This document shows, piece by piece, positions 39,641 to 52,542 of a DNA stretch of 64,000 nt. This DNA is from Agapetus fuscipes. Taxonomy: Eukaryota; Arthropoda; Insecta; Trichoptera; Glossosomatidae. The translations under genes and the position numbers were made by a program. Positions within the stretch are counted from its first letter, which is position 1; the number at the start of each line of letters is the position of its first letter. The notes beneath the pieces are model-generated. The model made no database searches and was not told the origin of the DNA. It saw only the letters and a program-made list of their open reading frames with translations. The stretch spans positions 3,596,001-3,660,000 of the forward strand of contig OX637345.1 in NCBI GenBank assembly GCA_951799405.1, in the 5' to 3' direction.

Positions 39641-42600
39641 CCGTCTGTGGTCTAAGTCTCTGAATAACATAAAGTTTATTTAAAATGAAAATAATTTGAT
39701 AAAATACTTTCAAGAGAAATGGTGTCCTTTTTTATTTCACCTTACATTCAAACCATTCTTTTCACATATTATCTTTGTAAAGTAAAAAGTAACCACCAAA
39801 CAAAATTTCAAGTATTCAGGGTATTTTTGAAACCCTTTCAGCTCTTTAGTTTTCGCACATTTTTAACCCTGAAAATATGACACATCCATATTTAAAAAAA
39901 TCACATACCTCTAGAACATTAGAATGATCACAAAAGCAGCTAAGTACATAATTTTGAGAAACAAATAGCCACATTTGTTATAAGTTTAATGATTTCTGTA
40001 TTAACACTGAAAAATCATAATTATTTTAAGAAAAAACGTGTTTTTCTATCTCCGTAGCACTGTTTATTTTCACTATTCTCTGTACTTTTTTGTTGTTATC
40101 TTTGCGTCAGATGTTTTCATGAATATGTTCTCTTTTTCAATTTATGTTTTAAGATGGTACCCACATTATAAATCAGTTTAAACTCGCCTAGAGCAACGTT
40201 TGGCATTTCGATTTTCGCAAAATGTGTGGAGCGTATACACATGTCAGTGTGGTACGGCTCTCTCATACCATAAACAAAGGCTTCATCTATCAATGAATAT
40301 AATGAATCTGTCAAAAACAGACAAACAAGCTTAAAACTCAACCTGTAAATCTAAGTAGAACAGAAATATCAGTGTTCAAAGTGTAAAAAAACAACTGTAT
40401 TTACTTGTTAGTAGCACCCTTAAAAAAACATTTTGTTTTAAACTGTTTTTTTTTACTGTAATTTAAAATGAGGTTACCATTCCAGGGTTAACACTTCAAA
40501 TTTATGCACTTAGATTTTTATGAACTTACAAAAGAAAATCTCAACCTAAAATCAACACAAATTCGGCAATTCAATCCCTTAAAAACAACATTCATTAAAA
40601 TATAACAATATTTTACAGTATGGGTGATCAGCCTCACACCTCATATTACTTAAGAAAACACGAATTGTATTTTTAGTTTTTTTTTACCATGTATTTAAAC
40701 CTTTACATTCTTCAAATAAATAAATAATTTATTTGTAAAAAAAAAAATAGTTAGACCCTTTTATTATAGTTAGTATGAATTGATGTATGTGTTTAAAAAA
40801 AATTTAGGTTATAACAAACAAAAATATATGGTACATCTTTACCTATTTTTTGCCAAATTTCTAATCAAGTTTTGTAATTTTAACAATTGTTTATGAAAAA
40901 AATATGTATTACAAATTATTTAATAATTTTCAAACTACATTTTTTTTAATTATCTATCTAGTATAAACCATTTGTATAAACCTCGATTGTGTAAATCAAA
41001 AATGTATTGAATAAACGACGGTACATCTAGAGGTCGATTTGTTTTCATACTTTTTCAATTTACGCAATTGACGTGATTTTTAGGATATTAAAAAATAATT
41101 TAGCTCTTTCGTTTTTCGCAAACGTCAAATTTAATTATTCATATTATTCTTTATGTATTTTTAAACCAAATGTAACATTTCAAATGTGTTCCTAAAAATA
41201 TTTATGAAAAAAAATCTACAATTTTTTTTAAATGTAATTTTACCTAAAAATTTCTCACACGGTAATCTGTGATGTTTTACCTTAAATATTATTTTTTTTT
41301 TTTAAATAATTAAACAAGTAACTCCTAACAATCATTTTAAAATTAAATAAAAGTCATTATTATTTTTTTTAATTATTTTTTAAATATACAGGTTATACTT
41401 ATTGCCCCGTCCACATAAAATGATAAAAAAAAACTTAAATATTTTGAAAAAATCCTTCTTTATTACACATTTAAAGTAAGCTTTTTAATGTTGTGTAAAA
41501 TTTATAAAAATAAAATTTAACCTACTATAAATTTTACCCGTCCAATTTTTTCATTTGAATTTTATATGCAACGCTCGAGCGCTTTCGACCGTTATCCAGC
41601 CATCGTGCGGATGCAACTGAAAAACGTATCTTGTATTTACAATTTTCATTCAGTTTTATAAAAACAAAATGGATACTTACCCATTTGATTATACTTTCTT
41701 TTGAAATTGTTACAAAAAATAAGCTATAACCTTTTATGAATACATACTGTGAATGATCGGAATATTTTTGTATGAAATTATTCAAAATCGTACCTATGAA
41801 GTACTGATTTTAGTTTCTTCAATTTGTAATTTTCCGTCAAAATATAATGTATCTATTAAAATTCTGTCCATATTAAAAAAAAACTTTAGAAATAAACAAA
41901 ATTATGGATATAAGCTTTTCTAAGATGTATATCATTTTAACAAAAATATTAAATATTGTAAACTCATAAAACAAAAACATTTATAATGTTAATATATTAA
42001 ATCTATTAAATATAATGTAAAAAGAAAATTAAATGTTTTGTATGTGTCTTAAATTTATAAGAAATATCTCTTTGTATTAAATAATTGTTATTGATAAAGT
42101 ATCTTTTTAAATATTAAAAATATATTTATAAAATAACTTCATTAACCAAAACAAGTTAAAAATATATTTAAAGTATTAATTAAAAATTTATGTGAACATG
42201 ATAATCTTATAATGCATTAATTTAAATTTAAATTATATAAATTATTGATATAATCCGTAACATACAGGTAAAAATATTCAAAATATATCTATATCTTTTG
42301 ACCAATTTTTATAAAATAAAAATGGGTAAATTTTATGTATCATTTAATATTACCTTGACGATCCTTTTTTATGTACGAATAAATAAATCTAGAATAAAGA
42401 AAATGTAAAAAAAATACTTTTAATCTTTAAAATGAAAAAAAAAATTAAATCACAAAAACTGCGTGGGACCAATAAGTTCTGATTCTGATCTTGAATAAAT
42501 AAATAAATTAAAATAAATAAGAATTAGAGAGAAAATCATTCCGTCATTTTTTAATTAATTTATTCGGCGTCCGGACTTATTGCTCGCACGTTTTTATTTA

Positions 42601-42774
42601 AAAAAAAATAAAACATTAAATGACGTCACAACTTATATTTTCTTACAATTAAGTTGTAAACAAACACATGTAACAATCTAGATTCTTTTTTAAAATGCGA
42701 TAAATATATGGATACAAAAATAAAGTCATTTTCGCTCTTTACAAATCATCATCATCATCTACATAATATGTTAA
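39641..42774. other. AT-rich intergenic DNA, no gene seen
   Basis: Very AT-rich. Small landmarks: Penelope-like pieces at about 39990-40080 (GTATTAACACTGAAAAATC, CACTGTTTATTTTCACTAT) and 41545-41610 (GCTCGAGCGCTTTCGACCG); a scrap of RTE-A at 40607-40650 (TTACAGTATGGGTGATCAGC). No coding frame is credible. Confidence 0.5.
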
Positions 42775-43100
42775 CCGGTCCGCAGTCCAGTGGTTAACGC
42801 TTCGGACTCGTAAATGAAAGGTCCCGGGTTTGAATCCCGGCGGAGCACAAAAATATACAATTTATATTTACGAATATGCTTTATGCTGGGTTGAAAAATT
42901 CCAGCAATTGGTCCCATATGCCGAGCGCTTCGGATTCGTAAATCAAAGGTCGTGGGTTAGAATCACGGCGGAGCGCAAAAATATTCAATTTATAATTACG
43001 AATATGCTTTATGCTGGGTTGAAAAATTCCAGCAATTGGTCCCACATGCCGAGTGGAACCTTTTTACTTTTACAGGTAAGGGGGGTGACCTTACGCCAGC
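42775..43100. repeat. tS-A head and body duplicated in tandem (+), then a tS-B tail (-)
   Basis: Two ~130 bp units (42775-42925, 42926-43057), each with TTCGGA.TCGTAAAT.AAAGGTC, a B box (GGGTTTGAATCCCGGCGG; GGGTTAGAATCACGGCGG), TATGCTTTATGCTGGGTTGA and CCAGCAATTGGTCCCA. A minus-strand tS-B tail (CTTTTACAGGTAAGGGGG) follows at 43045. Confidence 0.82.
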
Positions 43101-43219
43101 CCCCAAAACACATAGTAGCCTCATTTTCGAAAACTAATCTTTAGATTTCCGCATGTGTTTCTATGTGTGTGTCATCTTTTGGCCATTTTTAATTTTAATG
43201 TATCAATAAACATTGCTTT
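43101..43219. other. no gene seen
   Basis: Short unassigned spacer. Confidence 0.3.
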
Positions 43220-43447
43220 CAGTGGCGAAGGGTGCCATACAAGCCGGTTTCCATAGGCTTCCCTTTTAAAATATGTATCAAAGTAGTTAACAAATATAGG
43301 CACAAAGTAAAAAAATACATTTAAAACCAAAGAAACAATACGTATTTTTCCCCCATTGAAACCATGCAGTCTACTTTATTATCATTTCTGCCTCATTTTT
43401 AACGGGAAACCGATGGGAACCGGCTTGTATGGCACCCTTCGCCACTG
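43220..43447. mobile_element. hAT-like foldback MITE, 228 bp
   Basis: Ends CAGTGGCGAAGGGTGCCATA and the exact inverted TATGGCACCCTTCGCCACTG, arms about 45 bases. No clear 8-bp duplication remains. Confidence 0.85.
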
Positions 43448-43635
43448 ACATATACGTTTGTATTGATTCTAGATATTTTTCTCCCGACCCTTGAAAGCGG
43501 TCCGTGATTTTATTAACAACAAAAGCACAGTATATTATATCATATGTAGCAAACAACATAACCAGCAGCTAAGACAAACTCGTTGACGTTTGCCTGGGAA
43601 CGGATTATGGCAATACTTCACTTATGTCCTAGAAC
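43448..43635. other. no gene seen
   Basis: Unassigned. Confidence 0.3.
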
Positions 43636-43740
43636 AGGGGTCGAAAACCTGCGGCTCGCGAGCCACATGCGGCTGTTTGGATATGAAGCTTCGGCTCTTT
43701 AGTTCGTCTCTATTGTTTTGATATCGATCGATACTTACAA
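43636..43740 (+). mobile_element. hAT-like left end, no right end seen
   Basis: Begins CAGGGGTCGAAAACCTGCGG followed by CTCGCGAGCCACATGCGGCT, the common start of CAGGGGTC hAT elements. I could not find a matching right terminus in the window. Confidence 0.6.
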
Positions 43741-44699
43741 AATTATGTCTCAGTTTAAATTTGGTAAAAAAATTAAGCGTGTCCATTCTAAATCAAAGAA
43801 AATATACAAATATATATATATATATATAATTATCGCTTGAAATAGGTATAATATAAAAATTAAAAAAAATAACATCACTTGTTATATAATAAAAATATAT
43901 CAAATATTCACTATGTCACTAGGTAATCTTCCATACTGCATACATTTTACTTTATCTTTTTAAATTTTCCAAGTTTTTTAATGTTATTTTTTTAAATTTT
44001 CTTATTTGTCAAATAACTGTTTTTTTGCAATGGTTACAAGCCGACTCAAAGTGTATCTGTGCATCCAGTGGTAAAATTTATTTCTTCATCTATTTAATAT
44101 ATATATTTTTTATTTATATATATTAAGTATATTTATCATATTTCATACACTAATGAAAATTTAGAACACTTTTTCTATATGTACGTACAAAAATAATACT
44201 ATTTATAAATGACTGGTTTGATGAAAAAAATTAACATGATCAAGTATAATTGGTGACTGTCAATGTGAAGTTTGTTCATAAAACCGGTCGTACATTAACA
44301 AAATGTACCCTTACCCTTGTTACAGTGCACCCTCACACAATCATAAACATGCTGGACGGTTAACTTCAATTGAATGCTTAAAAGTTTTTACATTTATTTG
44401 AAATATTTCTAAGTCAGCGGAATTTATTGGAGCAAGGTATCTTGTGCCATGATATCAGTACGGGAGAGATAAAATATAGATGCGATGAGAAATATCATGC
44501 CGTCTTTCCCGACCGTATTTATCCCTCACATACAGCTTAAAACTCTCCAACAGGGTGAGACTGTGAAAAAGGCCGTAAATATTTTTTTTTATAATTAAAA
44601 GGTCACAAAGGTAACGCCTCATCAATTAATAAGACACTTCGAATTAATAATGTAAAAATAAAACACAAAGTTTTCATAAATCTCTAATAAATTATGATG
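43741..44699. other. AT-rich, no gene seen
   Basis: Includes a short TA microsatellite at 43810-43832. Confidence 0.35.
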
Positions 44700-44972
44700 T
44701 GATAACATGAGTTACCGGTATCTGTGTTTCCATCCCAATTTAACCTTGCCCTTTTCAAATCCAATATCAATCGCCATTTCCTCTCAGTGTCTCAAAACAA
44801 AGCAATGCCACACACACCGCAGCACTGCGCAGCTAACGACCCTGCAACCGGACATGGACAACTGCCACATCACCAACACCTCTGCGGCACTATAACAAGT
44901 GTCATAGACCCTTAGAGTCTCTCGAATCTACGGAGTCTCCCGCATAGGCTTTCTAAAAAAAAAAAAAAAAAG
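44700..44972 (+). mobile_element. LINE-D 3' end with poly(A)
   Basis: The frame 44724-44912 begins MFPSQFNLALFKSNINRHFL, the C-terminal pattern of Jockey/CR1-like LINE RTs (FNL..FKSNI.R.L). The 3' part has CTGCGGCACTATAACAAGTG, CCTTAGAGTCTCTCGAATC, and an A-run at 44956-44972. The last ~85 bases before the A-run recur as the tail of the tS-A copy at 45497-45738. The element sits between inverted 30-bp arms (44645-44675, 44998-45033). Confidence 0.72.
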
Positions 44973-45496
44973 CGCTCGAGGAAATAAATCTATTCGTAAA
45001 GAAAAACTTTGTGTTTTATTCTTACATTATAAATTCAAAATTAATTTCACAATGTCAATACACAAACCCTTTCAACTTTCAGGAATATTCGTATTGACAA
45101 TTTACCCTTTTCGTTCTCTTTCATTTTCCTCATTTCCCATTTTTTCTGTACACTCTCTCTGTGTTTGTTTTTAATACCGATGCGTGCCACATTTCTTGCC
45201 CGATTTTTCCCGGAAAATAATAAATATTTTCCCCACGCTCCTTTTTCAATTAGAAAGGGTTTCGTTTCCGACAACAATAGACATTGCTACACTTACACGA
45301 AAAAAGAAAATCACTAAAAGCAAGCAACAACAACAAAACGTTGAAAAAATATAAACCTACCTACATATACATTTTTTTACTCAATTTCTCATTATTTTCG
45401 CCCACAAGGACCCACAGAATATAGATACTCATACAAATATGGGTTCTATTTAATTAAAAAATATTTTACATTTTTTTTTGTTTTTTAATTTTTTTT
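44973..45496. other. no gene seen
   Basis: AT-rich. 44998-45033 (AAAAACTTTGTGTTTTATTC) is the inverted partner of 44645-44675. Confidence 0.35.
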
Positions 45497-45738
45497 ACCA
45501 TTTATATTTCCAAATGTGCTCTTCTTCGCTGTGTTGAAAAATTCATAAACCTGTACCAAAGACCGGTCACTAAAAAGGTCCATCCAGCCTTACAGCACCA
45601 GGGGTATTGGCGCTTTGTAGCGACGAACAAGCTCGTATACCACTGCGGCACTACAACAAGTGTCATAAACCCCTAGAGTCTCTTGAATCTTGGGAGTCTC
45701 CTGCACAGGATTTCTTAAAAAAAGAAAAAAGGACACTA
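45497..45738 (+). repeat. tS-A SINE with a LINE-D tail
   Basis: tS-A body from CATTTATATTTCCAAATGTG to GACGAACAAGCTCGTAT, then a switch to CACTGCGGCACTACAACAAG, CCCTAGAGTCTCTTGAATC and an A-rich end. That tail is about 85% identical by eye to 44880-44972. Confidence 0.85.
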
Positions 45739-46439
45739 ACTTCACTCTAGCATATTTGGTTTATTATTATTTCTACTCATGAAGCAAAGATCAAAACTAG
45801 ATTTCTATTATTATGCATTGAAGTTATTAACAATAACGTAACATTAGAAGCAACAGCATGACAAAAAAAGAACCTCCAGGTAAGAGGTGTGCCCACGACT
45901 CTAAACGTAAGTGGATCGATATTACTCAACCTAAAAGCGTAACTCCGATGGCTTATTTGTGGAGTCGTATTGGATGTTCCAAATTTGTATTTGCGGGCTA
46001 ACATTAAAGGGGCATTAACAACCAAAATCCAGAAATTGCTTAGCTTATTCTTAGTACTCCGGCCGGGGGAGGTCACAATTTTTTCTCGGATTCTTCTGCC
46101 AACTCTAATGTTGCTATGTTGTGGGTATAAAAAAAATTATAATAAAAAAATGTATAATTTCATTTACACTTGTCCTTGAAACTACATACTCTTATCTTCA
46201 AAGTTATCTGTCAAATTTAAAAAGAAAATCAGGTTTTGTGAAAAGTATTTCCCTAAATTCAAGGACAAACTTTTTTATTCTCATTCGGTTCAAACTTGTG
46301 ACATAATTTGGCGTCTTTTTAATTTCAGGAATCTTTTTATTAAACATCTGTGTTTTCAGTATTTTCGTCACGTTGCGTTGGGGTGATAAATTTTATTTGC
46401 ATTTTTAAACGTACACAAAAAAAAATGAAATATATACAT
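45739..46439. other. no gene seen
   Basis: AT-rich, no repeat recognised. Confidence 0.3.
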
Positions 46440-46890
46440 AGTATCTTATCTCTCTATTATAACTTTTTTTCCAAGAGTTTTTACTTTTTTTATTTTACAT
46501 ATGTAAAAAAGTAAGTTACATATCTTATGCCTCTGTGATTTCAAGATATCTTACTTTTCTTATATTAAAGGATATTTATAGATTTCAAAACGTAAAAACT
46601 CTTTCTTGATGGTTTTGTTTCCAAAATATCTTAATTTTCTTATATTTAAAGATAAAACTACTTACAAACAATAAAAAGTAAGATTTATATCTAATATCAC
46701 TGTAACGACTTTGTTTCCACGATATCTGAATTTTGTTTAAAATTTGAGAAATAATAAATTAACATACTAAATCTGTCATGGATTACTTTCCAAGATATCT
46801 TACTTTTGTCATGTTTACGGAGATAAAAAAAAGTAAGATACGTATCTCATATCTCTGTAATAGCTTTGTTTCCAAGATATCTTACCCGGT
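46440..46890 (+). repeat. degenerate minisatellite (CAAGATATCTTACTTTT)
   Basis: Five or so irregular units with TTTCCAAGATATCTTACTTT, AAAGTAAGAT and TATCTCT..TAA, spaced about 85-115 bases. Confidence 0.75.
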
Positions 46891-47890
46891 GCACTTTGTA
46901 TTCCACTCTTCCGTCTTGTCTGAGCGAATCCGAGATATTTCCACATTTCCATTTAAGCTTGGATACAATACAAGGACGTAACTTGAATCCAGCAAGCATT
47001 TATTTTCTCATGTTGCAGTTCATTCAATAGACGCTGGGAAAATATAAAGCAATAGTCGCGGCATGTTTAAAATATCTCTCGGCTATGATGGCACCTTTAG
47101 TACACAAGAAAAAATGGAAACTCGCTATTTTAGCGATCTTTCAAGAGACGTCGTCTTTTCTTTGTCAAACACGTCTTCCATTTAATTTGTATATCTTCCA
47201 CAAACGTTTCTTCCACATCAAATCCCATTTCCATTTATCCAACGTATTCCATGTTCAAATAATTTATTGTGTATTGCCACATCAGAACAACAAGATGGTC
47301 TTGCGGTTTGAAATACAAAGTTATTACCAATTTGCGTTCAACAGATATATGTATAGATCAAGTCTTCCCACTGTGGATCTGTGGACTAAAATAGCCAATC
47401 TTCTTTGTTTGAAACAAGGTTTTTTGCGTTAACAAAGCCTTGAATTATCTTTTAAATTACCTAACCTGTTGTTTTATTTCATTTATTCTTAAATTCGATT
47501 AAAAATTAACTCCCTTAAAGATTGTAGAAAAATTCATACACTATAAACAACAAACGACCAAGTATGGATCCTTGTTGGATGCCATAAATTATTCCATCGT
47601 GCCTTTCATGGCATCATTGGGTCGTTATTTACCTTTTTTCTTCTTAGAGGACCTCATCCTAAGATTCGTCATCCTAAGATTTTTCCTTCAAAGATATTGT
47701 TAAAAAGCAACTATGTCTTATTGAGTGTCCTATCAGTTGGCTTTCTCATCGAAGTGTGGCTTATAAGCTCTCTCCTTTCTTTTAATTCCTGCAACACTTT
47801 TACGTTCGATTTGTTCCAATCCCATGATTTTTTTGGTCATTCCTCCAAATCCATATCTCGAATGCCTTTAAGCGGTCTCTTTCGTATTTT
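46891..47890. other. no gene seen
   Basis: The open frame at 47085-47432 (115 residues) is low-complexity and lacks known motifs. Confidence 0.35.
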
Positions 47891-48088
47891 AAAGGTGGAA
47901 GTCTCAACGGCCGTCAATAAATCTTACCGTACCTATTTGAAGATGGAATAAAACATGGCGGTGGATGAACAGCTGATCGTTGTTCATTTAAAATGGATGA
48001 TCTGTTGATATGCCGCCATGTTTTATTTCGTTTTTTCTTCAAATAGATACGGAAAGATCTATTGCCGATCGTCAAGACTTCCACCTTT
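47891..48088. mobile_element. MITE-5, foldback, 198 bp
   Basis: Arms AAAGGTGGAAGTCTCAACG and inverted AAAGGTGGAAGTCTTGACG, then TAAATCTTACCGTACCTATT / inverted relative, around ACATGGCGG...CCGCCATGT. A fragment of the arm is at 9605-9672. Confidence 0.82.
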
Positions 48089-48604
48089 GGATGGTCCAGG
48101 TTATACAATATCTTCTTTCATGAATCCCTTTCTTGTTTCCATCTTTAATTTAACATTGTTCAGAAGGCTTTTGGAGAGCTGTCAATTTGGAATTCTTCAC
48201 TGTGTCTGTTATTCGCCATGTTTTGTTGATGATATGGTGTATGCAGGTCGGGGTGAGTGACCCGTGGGCGGATCGATAAGGCGGTTGGGCGGCGCCCTGA
48301 GGGGGCGGTGGGACAAGAGGAGAAGGGAGGGGAAGTGGGCGGGAAAGTGCAGCGTCCTCCATTACTGCTGCATTCCCAACAAACAACTCATAACATGTTC
48401 TCTCTCTAAATGGGATAGCTCTGAGAATAACTCGTCGAATAATTCTTTCCAGAAGGGAGCTTCAATACGAAAGGGAAAAGAGTTTTTTTTTGTCTGTTTG
48501 GGAGACTCTCTAAGCTTCATAAAATGTGGAGGTCTATGTCTATGATGCTTGTTGAAGTATTGCAGAGGTGTTCCTATTGGTTGATATCCTAATCCTCTCT
48601 AACT
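48089..48604. other. GC-rich patch, no gene seen
   Basis: 48245-48350 is G-rich (GAGGGGGCGGTGGGACAAGA). It shares GGGCGGATCGATA with 21963-21975, another G-rich patch. No coding support. Confidence 0.4.
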
Positions 48605-49137
48605 GAATTTTAGCTAAGTGATCAGATTGAGGAGATTGTTAAAGAATGGGATATACAAGTAAGCGTAAAAAAAGAAAATGCATTAAAAAGGAGATGGATA
48701 TGAAGGAATTGAAAGAGGTATGTATGAAAGAGGTAAGTCCGGTCGATAGCTCAGTTGGTAGAGTGCTTGCATTCTACCCCGTGAGCTCGGGTTCGAATCC
48801 CACCGAGGAGGGTGTCTGAAATGATTTCCTATTTCGGTGTGTATTTCAAACCCCATAATATAAATACCGGCGAGGTTTACTCAGCCTTCACAATAAATGA
48901 GTACCAGCCCCCTCGGGAGCTGGGAAATTCCCACTTCAACTGAAGTGGTTGGCGTAAGGCCGGCCCCCTTACCTGTAAAAATAAATAGGTTCAACTCGCC
49001 ACATGCGACCCCTTTGGGGATAACGCGGCAAGAAGTTACACTACATGTGCAGCTTATTAAGAAAGAGGTATGTCAGGATAGGAAAAAATGGAGGCAACTC
49101 TGCAGAGGCTCTGGCCATCCCTAGCGGAATGGTGACA
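48605..49137 (+). mobile_element. RTE-type LINE RT end interrupted by a tS-B SINE
   Basis: 48613-48735 carries SDQIEEIVKEWDIQ and degenerate downstream codons. After the SINE, KEVCQDRKKWRQLCRGSGHP and a stop appear (49062-49124). The GSGHP end pairs it with the fragment at 19752-20021 rather than RTE-A. Confidence 0.8.
48736..49060 (+). mobile_element. tS-B SINE, full length, with 10-bp duplication
   Basis: 325 bases from TCCGGTCGATAGCTCAGTTG to the tail CAAGAAGTTACACTACATGT. The host sequence GAAAGAGGTA is present on both sides (48726-48735, 49061-49070), direct proof of insertion by retroposition. Confidence 0.92.
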
Positions 49138-51084
49138 GAGTTACAGTTACAGTATGTTCCTACTTTTACTTTGAGGATATTGAAGGAAAATCATGAAGCA
49201 AATTAATGAATGACAATTTTCTTTTTTCATCCTTTTAGAATGAACTGTATTCTGTTCTCAGTTTTTTTCCGTTTCCATGAGCGAGAAACATTTTCAAGGC
49301 CGGTTATTGAAACGAATAATTGGCTTTCGTGTACGCTTTTTGTTATTAACTTTGCAATGTTTTTTTTTATTAAATCTATATTTTACTTGTTTAATAATTT
49401 TAATCCAAAATGCCTTTCAAATGTACCTTGTTTTTACGGGTCAAAGTACTTCGATTTTTTGTTTTGAAAGTTTTTTTAATGAAAATCAAATTATACTAAA
49501 ATCACAAACGCGCTGAAACTTTTCAAAACACAAAACCTTTTCAATTATTCTGAAAAATTTGCATTTCAAAATGGCTCGGTAATCGAGTAATCCTGCTTCA
49601 AACAAACAGAGACTGATTGACTTTGTGTGTATTTTTTTCCAAAAAAATAAATACATTCAAATTCAATTTATATTCATTCAGATTTTGCTGCAGCAGGGGT
49701 GGCATTGAAAAAGTGTACAGTTTTTTCTACAATTTAGGTTGTTGCTTCGAGCTCAATACAAGAAGGTATAAACGGTGAAATACAAAACATTTTGTATGGA
49801 AAACATAAACACAGCGGTCAGCAGTTTACACGCCGCCATTTTTTATTGCTTGCTATTTTCTTATAGTTTCAGTGCAAGCTCAGGTGTGGATCACGGTCCA
49901 CTCCGTTTCAGGAGCTTTAAAAGCGTTTTAGTGTCAAAATTGATGTCGGGGTGCTGTCGGAGGTTCCAAATTGAAAAAAAAAAAAACTAAATTTACCGCG
50001 GTCCTTAGTAATAAGGCAAAATACCAGAGTAGGTACTGAGGAAGGTTTTTATAGTATCCACAAAATGTTTTTTTTTATATTTTCAACCTTATGTATATGC
50101 ATCATAAAATAAAAAGGCTTTTCCTGTTCTTGAAAAATATCTCATTTTTTCTCAGTCTTATGTTTTCAGAGACATTCAACATCTTTTTCCCTAAAAATTC
50201 ACACACATTTTTTTTAAATATTCCTACATCTATTTAATTATTGTTTTTATGTTTTAATTAAAAAATATATATTTTTGATTTTAATTGGGACCAACCTACT
50301 GACAATCTTAACTTTATAGTTTTAAGGTATGGACCAATATTTAAAAATGTCAATTTTCGTTTAATTTTATTTATTTAAAAAGTATGCAAACAAAATTAAA
50401 TCGTTATATTTTATTACGTAGTTTATTTATTTTTTTTACTTTGCCAAAGAGTTTCTTTCTTATGTGCCATAAAAATAATTGCGTTTTCCTATTTGCCAAA
50501 ATGTTTAAAAAAATACCAAAAAAACTGCAAAACTGTAGTTATAAAATAAAATTTATTTTAAATATTGACTTCGAAAAAATATGAAAAAAGCTTCATACTT
50601 ATAAAACAAAAATAATGCGTATTTAAAGAAAAAAAATTTTTTTTATTTAACTGTTCATTTTTAAAATCTCATTGTCATACTTTTATTGTCTTTATTTATT
50701 ATTGTCATAATTATATACATTATCATTTCTTATTAACTTTAAATTTAAAAATCAAACACTTTTTAATTATTAAAAATTAATTAATATGTATAGGAAATAC
50801 GTTGAGCTTTGATTGATATTTTACAAATAAATTAATTAATCTTAAATATAATTACAGATATTTAAGCTTACAAATATTATGTGTATAATTTTAATTAATA
50901 TAATGTAAGTCCCTCTTATAATATAAGAAAACATTTTTAAAAATCTGTTTTACCGACGACGAACTTACCTTAGAGAATTTAATTTTTTCTGCCTAGTTAG
51001 AACTTAATTAAAAATTTATGTCCTTATATTTGTTTGTTATCAACTACATAAATACTAATTCTTTTTTTCTTTTAGTGCAACTTT
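49138..51084. other. AT-rich intergenic DNA, no gene seen
   Basis: Very AT-rich with poly-A/T runs. 49685-49790 has a weak RTE-A-like stretch (GCAGGGGTGGCATTG). Short frames at 49210-49516 and 50384-50584 are low-complexity. Confidence 0.45.
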
Positions 51085-51345
51085 TTTCTAAAAATAGATT
51101 TGTGAAGCGGAATGCAATCCACCAATCTATTTTCTTGACCAGAATTAGGTATTAACATTACCAGTTAATAATTCCTTTTTTTAATAATTTAATGAATAAT
51201 AAATTAATAGTTATCCGACGATTAAATTTGTTGATTCAGGGTCAAAATTACTGTCGATAGGACGCGGCACAGGCGGGGCTCAAACTTGCGCTTTTTTCAA
51301 TAACGCGAATTCGAGCCTTTTATTCACTCGAACATACCAGCAAAA
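51085..51345 (-). repeat. tS-C SINE
   Basis: GATTTGTGAAGCGGAATGCA, CAGGCGGGGCTCAAACTTGC and the head near 51310-51345, with an AT-rich expansion in the middle. Confidence 0.7.
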
Positions 51346-52154
51346 TAATTATATATTTTTATAAATTTCTATCGTTTATAATGCCAATTTCATTTGTACA
51401 TGATGTTGCTCTAAATTGGTATGTGGAGCTTTTGTAAAATCATTGTCGTAGGTTCTCCAGCTCCTTGAGTTCTTCTCCCCTCAATCTTTCCTTGTATGAT
51501 AAGATGAAGTATGCAGTATTTTTTTTTCCTCATAACGTGACCAAGGTACATAAGATATCTCTTTCAAATATTTTTTAAACAAAGGTCACGGGTGTATGTA
51601 ACTAGGGTCCTTTGCAACCAAGAAATAAATCTCCCTAGCTACCCGGACATGTGACGTCTCAATCGTTTCCATGTCCTTTAATTTGTGTCGACTTTCATTC
51701 ACTATTCTACAGTTCTAACAGATAAAAAAAAATTTAAGCAGTTGAAATATATTATAAGGATTTCATTGTTAAATTAAATATCAGTAAGTATTCCAAGATT
51801 GTGTATTTCCAAAATAGTTTTAGTATAGTTAGATAAATAAATAAATGAAAATTGCCGTCTACAAATAACCAAATATTGTAAATATTAGTATTATTAAGAA
51901 GTAAATTATAAGATGATATATTAATGTATTTAAAAAAAAGATTATTGAAATGTTCTTTAAATGTGATAAATTAAATTTATTGTAACGCAGAAATATATTC
52001 AAAATCTTTTCTTCCTGTTATATTATTTTGTTAAATATTCTTTCTTGTGTAAGTAAATATTAAAAAATAAACAGTTTTGTTTAATATACGAATATACCCA
52101 TTTTGTTTCTGTCTTTGGTGCCACTTCCATCGAAGATTGGCTATCATTTACAGT
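51346..52154. other. no gene seen
   Basis: AT-rich. 51580-51690 contains AGGGTCCTTTGCAACCAAG, weakly like 58680-58745. Confidence 0.35.
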
Positions 52155-52542
52155 CTTAAATCTAAATTGCAGAGATACATTAACACTTGAGATCCATATT
52201 CAATGCATGTCCACACACATGTAAATTCGAGCACACAACTGTGTATCAGTTATGAAGAATTAAAATGATTTGTCTACGTTATTTTTCATAATCAATAATC
52301 CATGTCGCAAAGGTTTTTTAACATTTAGGATTCATATTAAATGCATACCTGCCAACAGACAAGCGCAAGTTTGCGCTAAAATTGCTGCATGTTTACTTCC
52401 AAATTAAAATTCAAATCTCAAATAAACATAAACACTGCAACTTTTGCCAACTTTCGCTGAAAGAGGGGTGACATTGGCAAGCTGAACTATTTTTACAGTA
52501 TGGTTGGTCAGCTTCATACCAACATACAAATCAAGGAATTCA
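52155..52542 (-). repeat. two RTE-A 3'UTR copies, one truncated
   Basis: 52155-52245 (TAAATCTAAATTGCAGAGAT to ACACACATGTAAATTCG) and a fuller copy 52296-52542 (CATGTCGCAAAGG to CAACATACAAATCAAGGAAT). Confidence 0.8.

Noticed and set aside
43636..44300. Complete hAT element beginning CAGGGGTCGAAAACC
   Set aside because: No matching right end or 8-bp duplication found, so only the left end is annotated.
47085..47432. 115-codon frame MMAPLVHKKKWK
   Set aside because: AT-rich, low-complexity, no splice sites or motif; likely random.
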